64,000 bases of DNA from Phycisphaeraceae bacterium (GTDB lineage Bacteria > Planctomycetota > Phycisphaerae > Phycisphaerales > UBA1924). The notes beneath the pieces were generated by a model, which did no database searches, had not been told where the DNA came from, and saw only the letters and a program-made list of their open reading frames with translations. A program made the position numbers and the translations under genes. The number at the start of each line of letters is the position of its first letter. Positions within the stretch are counted from its first letter, which is position 1. This document shows, piece by piece, positions 35,224 to 43,392 of the stretch. Location of the stretch: the NCBI GenBank assembly GCA_015200025.1, contig CP054186.1, forward strand, positions 1,116,001-1,180,000, read 5' to 3'.

Positions 35224-36392
35224 CGCTGGAAGATCGGCAGATAACGCTTGGGGACCTGGAGAACGATGAGGGCCATGGCGGTGCCGTAGTGGTCGCCGAC
35301 GGAAGGGTCGGACCACGAGCCGTCGCGTTCCTGAGAGGCGAGGAGCTCGCGTCGGATGGCGGGCCACCACTGCTCCCAGGTCGAGCCGCCGGCGAGATAG
35401 GCGGCCTGAACGGCGTAGTACTGGGCGTAGAAGTAATGGGCCCGCTGGGAGGACCGCCCCGCGGGCCGGAAGCGGAGCATGTAGCGGAGGCCGTCGGCGA
35501 TGGCACGCTGGACGACGGGGTCGTCGGTGAACCCTGCGTACTGGATGCTGGCGACGCCGGCGGCGGACCGCGGGAAGTCGCTGGGCCCGCCCATGGCTTG
35601 GTACTTGAACCCGCCGTCGGGGTTCTGGCACCGGCGGACATAGGCGACGGCGCGGTCGATGACTTCCTTCGGGACGTCGATGCCGGCGTTGCGTGCGGAG
35701 CGGAGAGCCATGACCTGGCAGATGGTGACGGAGGTGTCGGCGTCGTTGGGGACGGGGTTGTAACGCCACCCGCCCTCTTCGTTCTGGGAGCTCTCGATGA
35801 GGCGAGCGGCCTTGACGACGGCCTCGTGGATGCGCTGGGAGAGGACGGTGTCCCCGCCCCCGCCGGTCATCCCGTAGATCTCCCCGAGAAAGAGGGCGGC
35901 GAACCCGTGCCCGTACATGGGGGCGGAGGCGCCGTCGGCGGCGATGAGCCCGTTCTCGGCGCAGTTGTCGAGGATCATGCGCAGGCCCTTGCTGACGTTC
36001 TCGCCGTAGGCCCCGCGGTCGGGGAGATGCCCGTCGGCCATGAACGCAAGGCAGGCCAGCGCCGTGATCGCCACGCTTCGGCCCCAGCGTCCGTCGCCCC
36101 ACGAGCCGTCGGGGTTCTGCTGCCGCGCGAGCCAGGCGAGGCCCCGCGAAACGGCGGCGTCGAGTTCGGGGGTGATCTCGTCCTGCAGGGCGTTGTTCTC
36201 GGCGCCGAGGTTCTGCGCGTCGGGCGGCGGTGTGGGCTGGGTTTCCGCGGGCTGGGGCGGCGCGGGCTGAGGATCGTCGGGCTGAGCCCAGGCCGCCGCC
36301 CCGGCGGCGAGGAACGCCGCGAGGACCGTGCCATGCGGGAAGAGCATCCGCACGGTCGGGCCGCCGCGCTGCGATCGGTCCGGGGGCCTCAT
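35220..36392 (-). CDS. Exported prenyltransferase/squalene-oxidase-repeat protein
   Basis: A 390-residue protein with an N-terminal signal (LAAFLAAGAAAWAQ) and a Pro-rich spacer. A toroid of alpha-helical repeats follows with the terpene-cyclase-type QxxxGxW signatures: ARQQNPDGSWGDGRWG, SSQNEEGGWRYNPV, RRCQNPDGGFKYQA and ASQERDGSWSDPS. No DxDD catalytic motif of squalene-hopene cyclase is visible, so it is unlikely to be a cyclase; planctomycete genomes have many such exported proteins of unknown role. Both ends overlap neighbours by ATGA, showing strong coupling with the other envelope genes of the operon. Confidence 0.85.
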   Translation of the reverse strand: MRPPDRSQRGGPTVRMLFPHGTVLAAFLAAGAAAWAQPDDPQPAPPQPAETQPTPPPDAQNLGAENNALQDEITPELDAAVSRGLAWLARQQNPDGSWGDGRWGRSVAITALACLAFMADGHLPDRGAYGENVSKGLRMILDNCAENGLIAADGASAPMYGHGFAALFLGEIYGMTGGGGDTVLSQRIHEAVVKAARLIESSQNEEGGWRYNPVPNDADTSVTICQVMALRSARNAGIDVPKEVIDRAVAYVRRCQNPDGGFKYQAMGGPSDFPRSAAGVASIQYAGFTDDPVVQRAIADGLRYMLRFRPAGRSSQRAHYFYAQYYAVQAAYLAGGSTWEQWWPAIRRELLASQERDGSWSDPSVGDHYGTAMALIVLQVPKRYLPIFQR

Positions 36393-37078
36393 GGTTTGGG
36401 CTCCTCCGCCAGGCGGCGGTAATAGGCCTCGGTGAGCTGACGGTAGACGGAACTAAAGCGGTCGGAAGATCCTTGGGAGAGCGCCTCGCGGATGTGCGGC
36501 GCGAGGTTGCCCCACGCCGCCGATCCCGCGAGGGGCGGGCGAAGGCTCGGGTTCTGCCCGATGGGCCCGGGCCCGGCCTCCTGGCCTGCGCGCGAAGAGG
36601 GATCGGTCTGATCGGCGCGGGACGACTGGGGCTGGGGCTGGCTCTGCTGATCCTGGGGCCTGGGGCGTTGCTGACTCTGCTGGCTCTGCTGGTTCTGGTT
36701 CTGCTGACGCTGTCTACGGGCCTCGTCGATGAGTTTGTCGAGCTTGCGGAGGGCGTCCTCCTGCATGCGCTGCGTGGGGAGGCCCACCTCGCTCTCGTTC
36801 TCGACCGCGTCGGCGGAGCGTTTCATCAGGTCGATGGCCTGCTCGAACTCTTCGCGTTGCTCGGCCGGGGAGAGGGCTCGCTCGAGGTCCGCCTTCGAGG
36901 CCGGATCGGAAGATGGCCGGCCGGCCTCACGCGTCCCGAGGAGGTCGTCGAGGTCGCGGAGGGGCGTCGGGGGCTTGGGAGCTTCGCCGGGCTGGGCGAG
37001 TGTCTCCCGGCTCGCCGCCAGGGCACCCAGGGCCGCGACGATCATCACGAGCGGGCGTGAGCGACGGACGTGGGTCAT
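36389..37078 (-). CDS. Hypothetical exported Gln-rich protein
   Basis: A 229-residue protein with a signal peptide (LVMIVAALGALAASRETLAQ), a helical segment at about 60-115, a low-complexity region of Gln, Ser, Arg and Pro at about 115-165 (RQQNQNQQSQQSQQRPR), and a conserved-looking helical C terminus (GNLAPHIREALSQG ... YRQLTEAYYRRLAEE). No family recognised. It overlaps both the DUF4175-like gene (start) and the prenyltransferase-repeat gene (stop) by four bases, so it is made together with them, probably as a periplasmic partner of the large DUF4175-like protein. Confidence 0.7.
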   Translation of the reverse strand: MTHVRRSRPLVMIVAALGALAASRETLAQPGEAPKPPTPLRDLDDLLGTREAGRPSSDPASKADLERALSPAEQREEFEQAIDLMKRSADAVENESEVGLPTQRMQEDALRKLDKLIDEARRQRQQNQNQQSQQSQQRPRPQDQQSQPQPQSSRADQTDPSSRAGQEAGPGPIGQNPSLRPPLAGSAAWGNLAPHIREALSQGSSDRFSSVYRQLTEAYYRRLAEEPKP

Positions 37079-40000
37079 CGCGGAGCCCCCCCCGCGTCGC
37101 CGCCCGGCGGCCCGCCTCCCGGTGGGGCGTTGCGCTGACGGATCCGCTCGGCGAGCTGCTCGGCCAGTTCGGCGAGGTCGCGTTGGAGGCGGCCGATGGC
37201 GCGGACCTCGTCCGCCGGGGACCCGCCCGCCTCGGCTTCGCGCGTGCGCGACGCGGCCTCACGCTGCATGTCCCGCAGGAGCCGCAACTCCGCGATCTCG
37301 GGGACCATCGAGTCCTGGGGCTGCCCGCCGTCCTGCCCCCCCTCGCCGCCCGCGTCGTCGCCCGGGTTCTCGCGGAAAGGTGGCTCGCGGTCGTCCTCGG
37401 CGAGAGACTCGGCCAGGGCGGTGAGGAGCGCGACCGCGGCCCGCTGATCTCGGCCCAAGGCCGCGGTGGCCTCGGCGGCGCGGAGCGAGCCCGCCGCCGC
37501 GCCCGTGAGCTGGTCGAGCCGGCGGTGCGCGAAATCGAAGGTCGAGGCCTCGGCGAGCTCCTCGGTTTTCTCCCGGAGGTCCCGCAAGGCCCGGGCGATC
37601 TCGTCCTGCCGCTCCGCCAAGGCGAGGAGCGCGTTGCGGTCCCGGCGGTCGAGCGCTTTATCGATGTACGGGGCCGTATCGTCGCGGAGTTTCGCCTGGC
37701 GGTCGCGGGCCTCGGTGTAGGCCTTGCGCAGCTCGCCGCGGCGCCGCTGCTCGTCGCGTTGCTCGGCGCGTTGCTTGAGTTCCTTGGCCAGGTCCCCGGC
37801 CTCGCGCAACCGCTGCAGGCTGAGCCGCTCGTTCTTGTCGGCCTCGAGCGCATCGACGGGGTCTATGAGGTTCTCGGCGGCGGCCTCCTGGTGCGACGCC
37901 GCGGAGAGCAGGCGTTCGCGGACCGGGGCCACGTCGCGGGCCTGCGAGGTGTCGTGGACGGCGATCGTGTTGGCGTGGAGGGCGATCATGCCCCGGTCGA
38001 GCCCGGCGTACTCGGCCTTGTCGATGGCGGCCTCGAGCCGGGCGATCTCGCGCAGTTGCTGCGCGATCAGGGCCTCGATCGAGCGCTCGAGGTCGGCGAG
38101 GAGCCTGCGAAGCTCCTCGTCGCGCCGGGCCTGCGCCCGGTCGAGTTCCCGGAGCATGCGCTCGAGGGCGTCCTGGGCTTCCTGCTGGTTCTGCTGCGCT
38201 TGCCCGGTCTGGTTGGACTGCGTCTGCTCCGCGGCCTGGCGCATCTGCTGCGCGACCTGCTCGCTGAGGGAGATGTCGCGGGCCCGCTGCATCGCGGCGG
38301 CCTGCGCGGGGTCGCTGGGCTGGACACGCTGGGCCCTCTGGTCGAGGTCCCGGGTCATCGAATCGGCCCGGCGGGCCAACTCCTCCTGCTGGCGGGCGAG
38401 ACGCTCGAGTTCGGTCCGCAGTTCCGCGGGGAGCTCGGAGACCTCACGCCCGGCGGCGGCTTCCCCGGCCTCTCGCGTGAGCCTGGACAGGGCCTGCTGG
38501 TCCTGGAGGAGGCGTTCGACGGCCTGGCGTGCGGCGTACCCGTCCTGCCCGCGGCTGAGGAGGTCGTCGAGGCGGGCCAACTGATCTCGGACCTGGGCCT
38601 GCCCCCGCGAGGCCTGGTCCTGGATCTCCCGCGGGATAGGCGAACCCTCGGGGGTTCGGGCCGCCTGCTCGAGCGCGTCGCGTGCGGACTCGGAGGCCTC
38701 TCGTGCGCCCCGGACGGCGTCGGCGGCGTCGTTCATGAGGTCGCGCAGGGCGCGGTCGGGGAGGGCGTTGCGGTCGGCGCGATCGAGCGCGCGCCGGACG
38801 GCGTCGGCGGCGGGGGCCAGGCGTTCGCCGATATCGCGTTGCTCGCGCTGCGAACCGGCGAGCGCGTCGGCGTTTGGCTCATCGCTCCGGAGCGCCTGGG
38901 CGGCACGGGACGCGGCCTGGGCCTGTTGTTGGTCGAGTCGCTGGGCCGCGGGCCTGAGCGAGGCGAGCTGCTGGAGGATCTCATCGACGAGCTGGGCCTC
39001 GGTGATGATCTTGAGCTTCCGGGGGGTCGATCGGACTTCCTCGTGTCGTTGCCCGGCGAGGACGAAGGTGTCGGTGGCCGCCGCGGTGAGCCACACCTCG
39101 TCGCCCGGGGCGACGCCCAAGGTGGAGAGGTCGAGGAGCGAGGCCACCGCGGCGAGCGGTCCCAAGGGTCCTTCGGACGGTTCGTTCTCGCGGCGGGTCG
39201 GCTTGGAGGCGATGACGGCCGGGTTTCCGGAGGGCTCCGGGGGCGCCCCGGCGGACCCCTCGGGCGGCGTGAGCCGCTGCGCTTCGAGCCGGACGCGTTC
39301 GAGGCCGACATCATCGCGGGCCTCGCCGGCGACGGTGAGCAAGGCCGTGGGGAGCACGGCCTCGTCGGTGGCGGGGTCGGTGACGATGGCCCTTGGCGGG
39401 GCGTCGCGGACGACCGAGACGGCGAACGAGGACTCTTCGAGCGCGGAGATCCCGTACCGGTCCGTGGGCCGGACGCGGAAGGTGAGGGGCTCGTCGGCGG
39501 TCCATCGGACGGTCCAGAGCGTCGGCGAGATCTCGAGCGTCGCGTCGTCGGGGAGGGTGTCGGGGCCCAACTCGCGGGCGGCCCACGCCCGGCGGTCCTG
39601 TTCGTCGGCGTGATCGGGCACGGGGACCGGGGTGTTGAGGGTGAGGGACAGTTGGACCTCCGACCCGTAGAGCACAGGCCCGATCGGGCGGCGTCGGGCG
39701 TTCTCGGTGGGCACGGCGGCCTCGCCCGAGGCGACACCCGCGACGCCCGCCGCGTAGGCGGGCGGGGTGATCGTGGCGTGTGCCGAGGCGACGCGCGGGC
39801 GAGGGGTGAGGATCAGGCTCGAGAACGGCGTGGCGTCGTCGGAGGTCAGGAAGCGGTACTCGATGATCCGCGTGGTCGAGCCGTCGGCGTCGGTCTCGGC
39901 GGCGGTGAGGCCCGCGGCCAAACGGAGGGCGTCGCGTCCCAATGTTGCTTCGTAGGTTTCGGGGATGGTCCCTTCGCCGGCGCGGCGGGGCGGGTTGAGC

Positions 40001-40797
40001 ATGAGCCGGGTGATGGGCCCCGGGGTCCCGTCGATCTGGACGCGGTACTCCACGGTGACGGGCGTGCGCCCCGGGGGGCGGTCGGTCTTGGAGACCACGG
40101 CCCTGAACGAGAGGGCCGAGTCGAGCGGGTGGGCTTCGAGGTTGGTCGCGTCGGCGACGGCGGTGCGGTTGGGCCACGCGGCGTCGGTCCAGGGAGTCCA
40201 GACGCGGCGGAGCGCCAGGAGCGAGGTGTCCGGCGCGACGAGGCCCGCGACGGCGACGGGGATGAGCGAGGCGGCGAAGAGCAGCCTCGCTCGCTTGAGC
40301 CCGGGCGACACGGCGAGGGCGGAGGACGGCTGAACCCCCGGCAACCTCGACAGCGCCTCGGCGACGGCCTGCCCGGCCAGGTGGGACGTGATCGGATCGT
40401 CGCGAGTCGGGATCGCCCCGGTCGCCGGCGGGTGGGTGAACTCGAGGGCCGAGGCCAGCCGCCCATCGAGCCCGGCTCGGCGGCCTTGGGGCGAGCGCTC
40501 GAGCCTGAGGGCGACCTCGACGAGACTTGGGGCGAAGGTCAGCGCGGGCCAGACGACCTTCCGCAGGACGATCGTGAGGCCCACGGCGGCGGCGGCGAAG
40601 AGGGCGATCCGGAGCGGCTGGGGGAAACGGGCGAGGTAATCAAGACCGGCGACCGTGAGGGTGGCCAGAGCGACGACCGCGAGGGTGAGGGCCAGCGCGT
40701 GCGCGACCAAGACGGCCCGGGCCGCCGAGCGAAGCCGACGCAGCGCCGAGACGAGGGCCGTCGGGGCGTGTCGTGGTTGATCCGGGTCGCGTGGCAT
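37075..40797 (-). CDS. Large DUF4175-like membrane protein with coiled coils
   Basis: About 1240 residues from ATG 40797, which follows AGGAG at five bases. Two transmembrane helices lie near the N terminus (about residues 28-52 and 60-78), then a beta-rich extracytoplasmic part (about 150-600) and roughly 550 residues of charged Gln/Glu/Arg/Ala-rich helix predicted to form coiled coils (for example RDLDQRAQRVQPSDPAQAAA, LAERQDEIARALRDLREKTEE). The architecture matches DUF4175-type proteins that accompany DUF58, BatA and VWA genes in planctomycetes and alphaproteobacteria. The role is unknown; a structural or signalling part in the envelope is plausible. It ends with a Gly/Pro-rich tail. Confidence 0.72.
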   Translation of the reverse strand: MPRDPDQPRHAPTALVSALRRLRSAARAVLVAHALALTLAVVALATLTVAGLDYLARFPQPLRIALFAAAAVGLTIVLRKVVWPALTFAPSLVEVALRLERSPQGRRAGLDGRLASALEFTHPPATGAIPTRDDPITSHLAGQAVAEALSRLPGVQPSSALAVSPGLKRARLLFAASLIPVAVAGLVAPDTSLLALRRVWTPWTDAAWPNRTAVADATNLEAHPLDSALSFRAVVSKTDRPPGRTPVTVEYRVQIDGTPGPITRLMLNPPRRAGEGTIPETYEATLGRDALRLAAGLTAAETDADGSTTRIIEYRFLTSDDATPFSSLILTPRPRVASAHATITPPAYAAGVAGVASGEAAVPTENARRRPIGPVLYGSEVQLSLTLNTPVPVPDHADEQDRRAWAARELGPDTLPDDATLEISPTLWTVRWTADEPLTFRVRPTDRYGISALEESSFAVSVVRDAPPRAIVTDPATDEAVLPTALLTVAGEARDDVGLERVRLEAQRLTPPEGSAGAPPEPSGNPAVIASKPTRRENEPSEGPLGPLAAVASLLDLSTLGVAPGDEVWLTAAATDTFVLAGQRHEEVRSTPRKLKIITEAQLVDEILQQLASLRPAAQRLDQQQAQAASRAAQALRSDEPNADALAGSQREQRDIGERLAPAADAVRRALDRADRNALPDRALRDLMNDAADAVRGAREASESARDALEQAARTPEGSPIPREIQDQASRGQAQVRDQLARLDDLLSRGQDGYAARQAVERLLQDQQALSRLTREAGEAAAGREVSELPAELRTELERLARQQEELARRADSMTRDLDQRAQRVQPSDPAQAAAMQRARDISLSEQVAQQMRQAAEQTQSNQTGQAQQNQQEAQDALERMLRELDRAQARRDEELRRLLADLERSIEALIAQQLREIARLEAAIDKAEYAGLDRGMIALHANTIAVHDTSQARDVAPVRERLLSAASHQEAAAENLIDPVDALEADKNERLSLQRLREAGDLAKELKQRAEQRDEQRRRGELRKAYTEARDRQAKLRDDTAPYIDKALDRRDRNALLALAERQDEIARALRDLREKTEELAEASTFDFAHRRLDQLTGAAAGSLRAAEATAALGRDQRAAVALLTALAESLAEDDREPPFRENPGDDAGGEGGQDGGQPQDSMVPEIAELRLLRDMQREAASRTREAEAGGSPADEVRAIGRLQRDLAELAEQLAERIRQRNAPPGGGPPGGDAGGAPR

Positions 40798-40977
40798 CAG
40801 GGCTCCTGAGGACGTCCTGAACGGGGGGTCCCGTGGGCGGCGCCCCGTCGGGCTACCGCAGGATCGAACGGTGTCGTCGGACAACTTTACCTTGCGCGTC
40901 GGGTTGGGCTGCGGTTCAGGAAAGTCGGGGCGAAAGCGAACATCATGCGAACACTCTTACCCCCCCTCGAACGCGGA

Positions 40978-43392
40978 TCAGGCCAGGTGGATGACACGTC
41001 GGCCGACCCATTCGGCGACCAGCAGCGTGAGCAGGAGCCCGAGGACGAAGGGCTTGTCCCAGAGCGTCTCGACGATCGGCGCGCCGACGAGCCGGAGTTC
41101 GCGGTTGGGCAGGAGCGAGGGGAGACGGCTGAGCGAGGCGGTGTCGAGGACTTCGCCGCCGGTTTGTTGGGCGAGGTCGGCCAGGAGCGCGTGGTCGGTC
41201 TGCGCGAGCCGGCGTTCGTCGTCGGGGAAGGTGACGTCGACCGCTTGAGAAAAAGTACCGACGGGAAAGAGTGGGTCGGCGATCTCGACGGTGTAGGCCC
41301 CGGGCTCGGAAGGGACCCACAGCGCCGAGAAAACCGACGGCGGGGCGCCGGGCTCGTTCGTGTCGGCATCGGGGGTGAGCGTCAGGGCTTGGGCGCGGTC
41401 GGGGCGAGCGGCGGGGATGACGCGTGCGCGGACCGAGGCGGGCCGCGCGTCGAGGAGGGACTGATCGAAGAGGCGGAGGGTGATGGAGAGGGGCTGGTCG
41501 GTCAAGGCGCGGGAGGGGGAAACGTCGAGCCTGGCGGGGAGGCCCTGGGCTCCGAGGCCGTCACGGGCGAGGAGACGGATGAGCGGGATCCAGAAGCGTT
41601 CGGGGAGCGTTTCGCCGCGGCCGTATCGCCAGCGCCAGGTCTCGTCGGTCCCGACGTAGACCACGCGTCCGGACCCGTACCGCATGGTGAGGACGATGGG
41701 TGTGGCGCCGGGAATGTCGGGGTCCCACGCCGAGCCCGGGGAGAGCGCGAGAGAGGAGGATGGGACGGCCTGGGCGAGGGTCTCGGCGGCGGGCTTGACA
41801 CGGGAGGGGTCGATGCGTTGGGCGAAGCGCAGGGAGGACCATCCCGAGGCGGGATCCAGGAGCGCGGCGGGCCAAGGCTCATCTTCGCTGGGGCCGAGTT
41901 GGAGGACGCCCAGTCGTTGGGCGGCGGGGGTGGGCCGAAGGAGCACGGGTTCGAGGAATGGGGCGACGTGGGGCGCGGCGCCGCCGGTCTCGGCGGGGTC
42001 GTGGGCGAGGGAGAAGGGGATGAGGTCGGCCAGGGGGGTCTCGCGCCAGGCGGCGGGGGTGGCGGAGGGCCCGCCGATCCAGAGCAGGCCGCCCCCGTCG
42101 CGGGCGACGTGGTCCTTGATGCTTTTGAGTTGATCGGCGGAGAACATCTCGGGGCGGATATCGCCCAGGATGATCACGTCGAACCGGCGCCATTCCGCCT
42201 GGGTCCTGGGGACGGCCAGCAGCGTCTCGGACCCTTCCTGGATGAACCGTCGCTGGGCGGCGAGGAGGAGGGCCGAGGGGGTCAGCGACCGCTCGCGGAC
42301 CATGATGTTCTTGAGGTACCTGTATTCCCAGCGGGGGTACCCGTCGAAGTAGACCACACGGACGGGCGCGTCGACGAGGCGGATGGCGAAGGACGCTTGA
42401 TCGTTCGCGGGGGTGATGTCGGGCGTCGAGGAGACGACACGGACGGTCCAAGTGGCGGCGCCGGTGGTCGAAGGCCTGGCCGAGAGGGTCACCGAGCCGG
42501 AGGCCGCCGCGTGATCACCGGGCTCCATCTCGGGGAGCGGCTTCTCGTCGATGACCTCCCCGGTGGCGGCGTCGACGAGTTGGACGACGGCGGTGGCGAG
42601 CCCTTCGAGCTGGCCCGGGGTGCGTTCGAGTTCGACGGCCACGGGCACGGTGTCGTTGACGTACGCCGAGGCGGGCGCTTGCACGCGGAGAACGGCGAGG
42701 TCGCCGCGTGGGGTGGCGCTCCCGAGTGGGACGGGGAACACGGGGACGCGGGCGGTGGCGAGTTGATCGACGAGCGACCGCGAAGGTTGATCGGTGGTGC
42801 GCCCGTCGGTCAGGAGGACGATGCCCGCGACGGGCCTCGCGGCCAACTGGCGGACCCCCGCGTCGATGGCGCGGCCGATGCGGGTCGAGGCCCCGGCGGG
42901 CTCCCCGAGGTCGGGCGTCGGGCGGTCGGCGGAGGTCGGCAGCTCCGTCGCCTGGGCGGCGAACCCGAGCCAGAGCACGTTCCGCTCGGTCGCCAGCGCC
43001 TTCCAGAGTGTTTCGTTCTCGCGGACCGCGGCGAGGAGTTGTTGGTCGCGTGTGACCCCGCCCGGGGCGTCGGGGGTGGCGAGCGACGCGGAGCGGTCGG
43101 CCATGATCACGACCCAGTCACGCTCGACGGTCTGGGTGGTCTGGGCGAGCCTGGGGCCGGCGAGGAGCACAGCGACCAGAACGATCGTCAGGGCTCGTGG
43201 CGTGGCGACCAAGACCCTGGCGACGTGGGACCCGGGCAAGCGGCGGTACGCCCACACGGCGGCGGCGAACGCGAACGACACGATGAGCATCCAACCCCAC
43301 CCGGGGATCGGTCGGGCCCAATCAAGCTGGACGCCCTCGTCGCCGAGCCTGAGGGTCGTCACGTTCAAGACGCGTTCGAGGAAGGTCGTCAC
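40978..43392 (-). CDS. VWA / glutamine-amidotransferase-like membrane protein
   Basis: An 804-residue protein starting with GTG in a GTGA overlap with the BatA gene. Two N-terminal TM helices (about 25-45 and 54-78) precede a von Willebrand A-like domain with the metal-site motif DRSAS (VVIMADRSASLATP) and GIVLLTDGRTTD. The middle (VRVVYFDGYPRWEYRYLKNIM ... VIILGDIRPEMFSADQLKSIKDHV ... GGGLLWIGG) is the class I glutamine-amidotransferase-like fold frequent in planctomycete homologues, with no catalytic Cys seen. A final TM helix (PFVLGLLLTLLVAEWVG) is at the end. It belongs to the DUF58/BatA/DUF4175 operon; 180 bases separate it from the DUF4175-like gene. Confidence 0.82.
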   Translation of the reverse strand: MTTFLERVLNVTTLRLGDEGVQLDWARPIPGWGWMLIVSFAFAAAVWAYRRLPGSHVARVLVATPRALTIVLVAVLLAGPRLAQTTQTVERDWVVIMADRSASLATPDAPGGVTRDQQLLAAVRENETLWKALATERNVLWLGFAAQATELPTSADRPTPDLGEPAGASTRIGRAIDAGVRQLAARPVAGIVLLTDGRTTDQPSRSLVDQLATARVPVFPVPLGSATPRGDLAVLRVQAPASAYVNDTVPVAVELERTPGQLEGLATAVVQLVDAATGEVIDEKPLPEMEPGDHAAASGSVTLSARPSTTGAATWTVRVVSSTPDITPANDQASFAIRLVDAPVRVVYFDGYPRWEYRYLKNIMVRERSLTPSALLLAAQRRFIQEGSETLLAVPRTQAEWRRFDVIILGDIRPEMFSADQLKSIKDHVARDGGGLLWIGGPSATPAAWRETPLADLIPFSLAHDPAETGGAAPHVAPFLEPVLLRPTPAAQRLGVLQLGPSEDEPWPAALLDPASGWSSLRFAQRIDPSRVKPAAETLAQAVPSSSLALSPGSAWDPDIPGATPIVLTMRYGSGRVVYVGTDETWRWRYGRGETLPERFWIPLIRLLARDGLGAQGLPARLDVSPSRALTDQPLSITLRLFDQSLLDARPASVRARVIPAARPDRAQALTLTPDADTNEPGAPPSVFSALWVPSEPGAYTVEIADPLFPVGTFSQAVDVTFPDDERRLAQTDHALLADLAQQTGGEVLDTASLSRLPSLLPNRELRLVGAPIVETLWDKPFVLGLLLTLLVAEWVGRRVIHLA

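Noticed and set aside
33883..36102. 739-residue fusion of an upstream frame with the NPCBM-like protein
   Set aside because: The first 290 residues are an Arg/His/Pro-rich reading of the prenyltransferase-repeat gene in another frame. The ATG at 35223 overlaps that gene's stop and is the natural start.
36660..36720. Possible tandem DNA repeat (CTGCTG / CTGGCT units)
   Set aside because: It encodes the Gln-rich stretch of the hypothetical protein; the units are irregular and explained by codon use for Gln/Ser.
36913..40809. 1298-residue open frame on the plus strand
   Set aside because: Antisense to the DUF4175-like gene; the Gly/Leu/Arg/Glu-rich text mirrors its coiled-coil codons and has no start context or domain.
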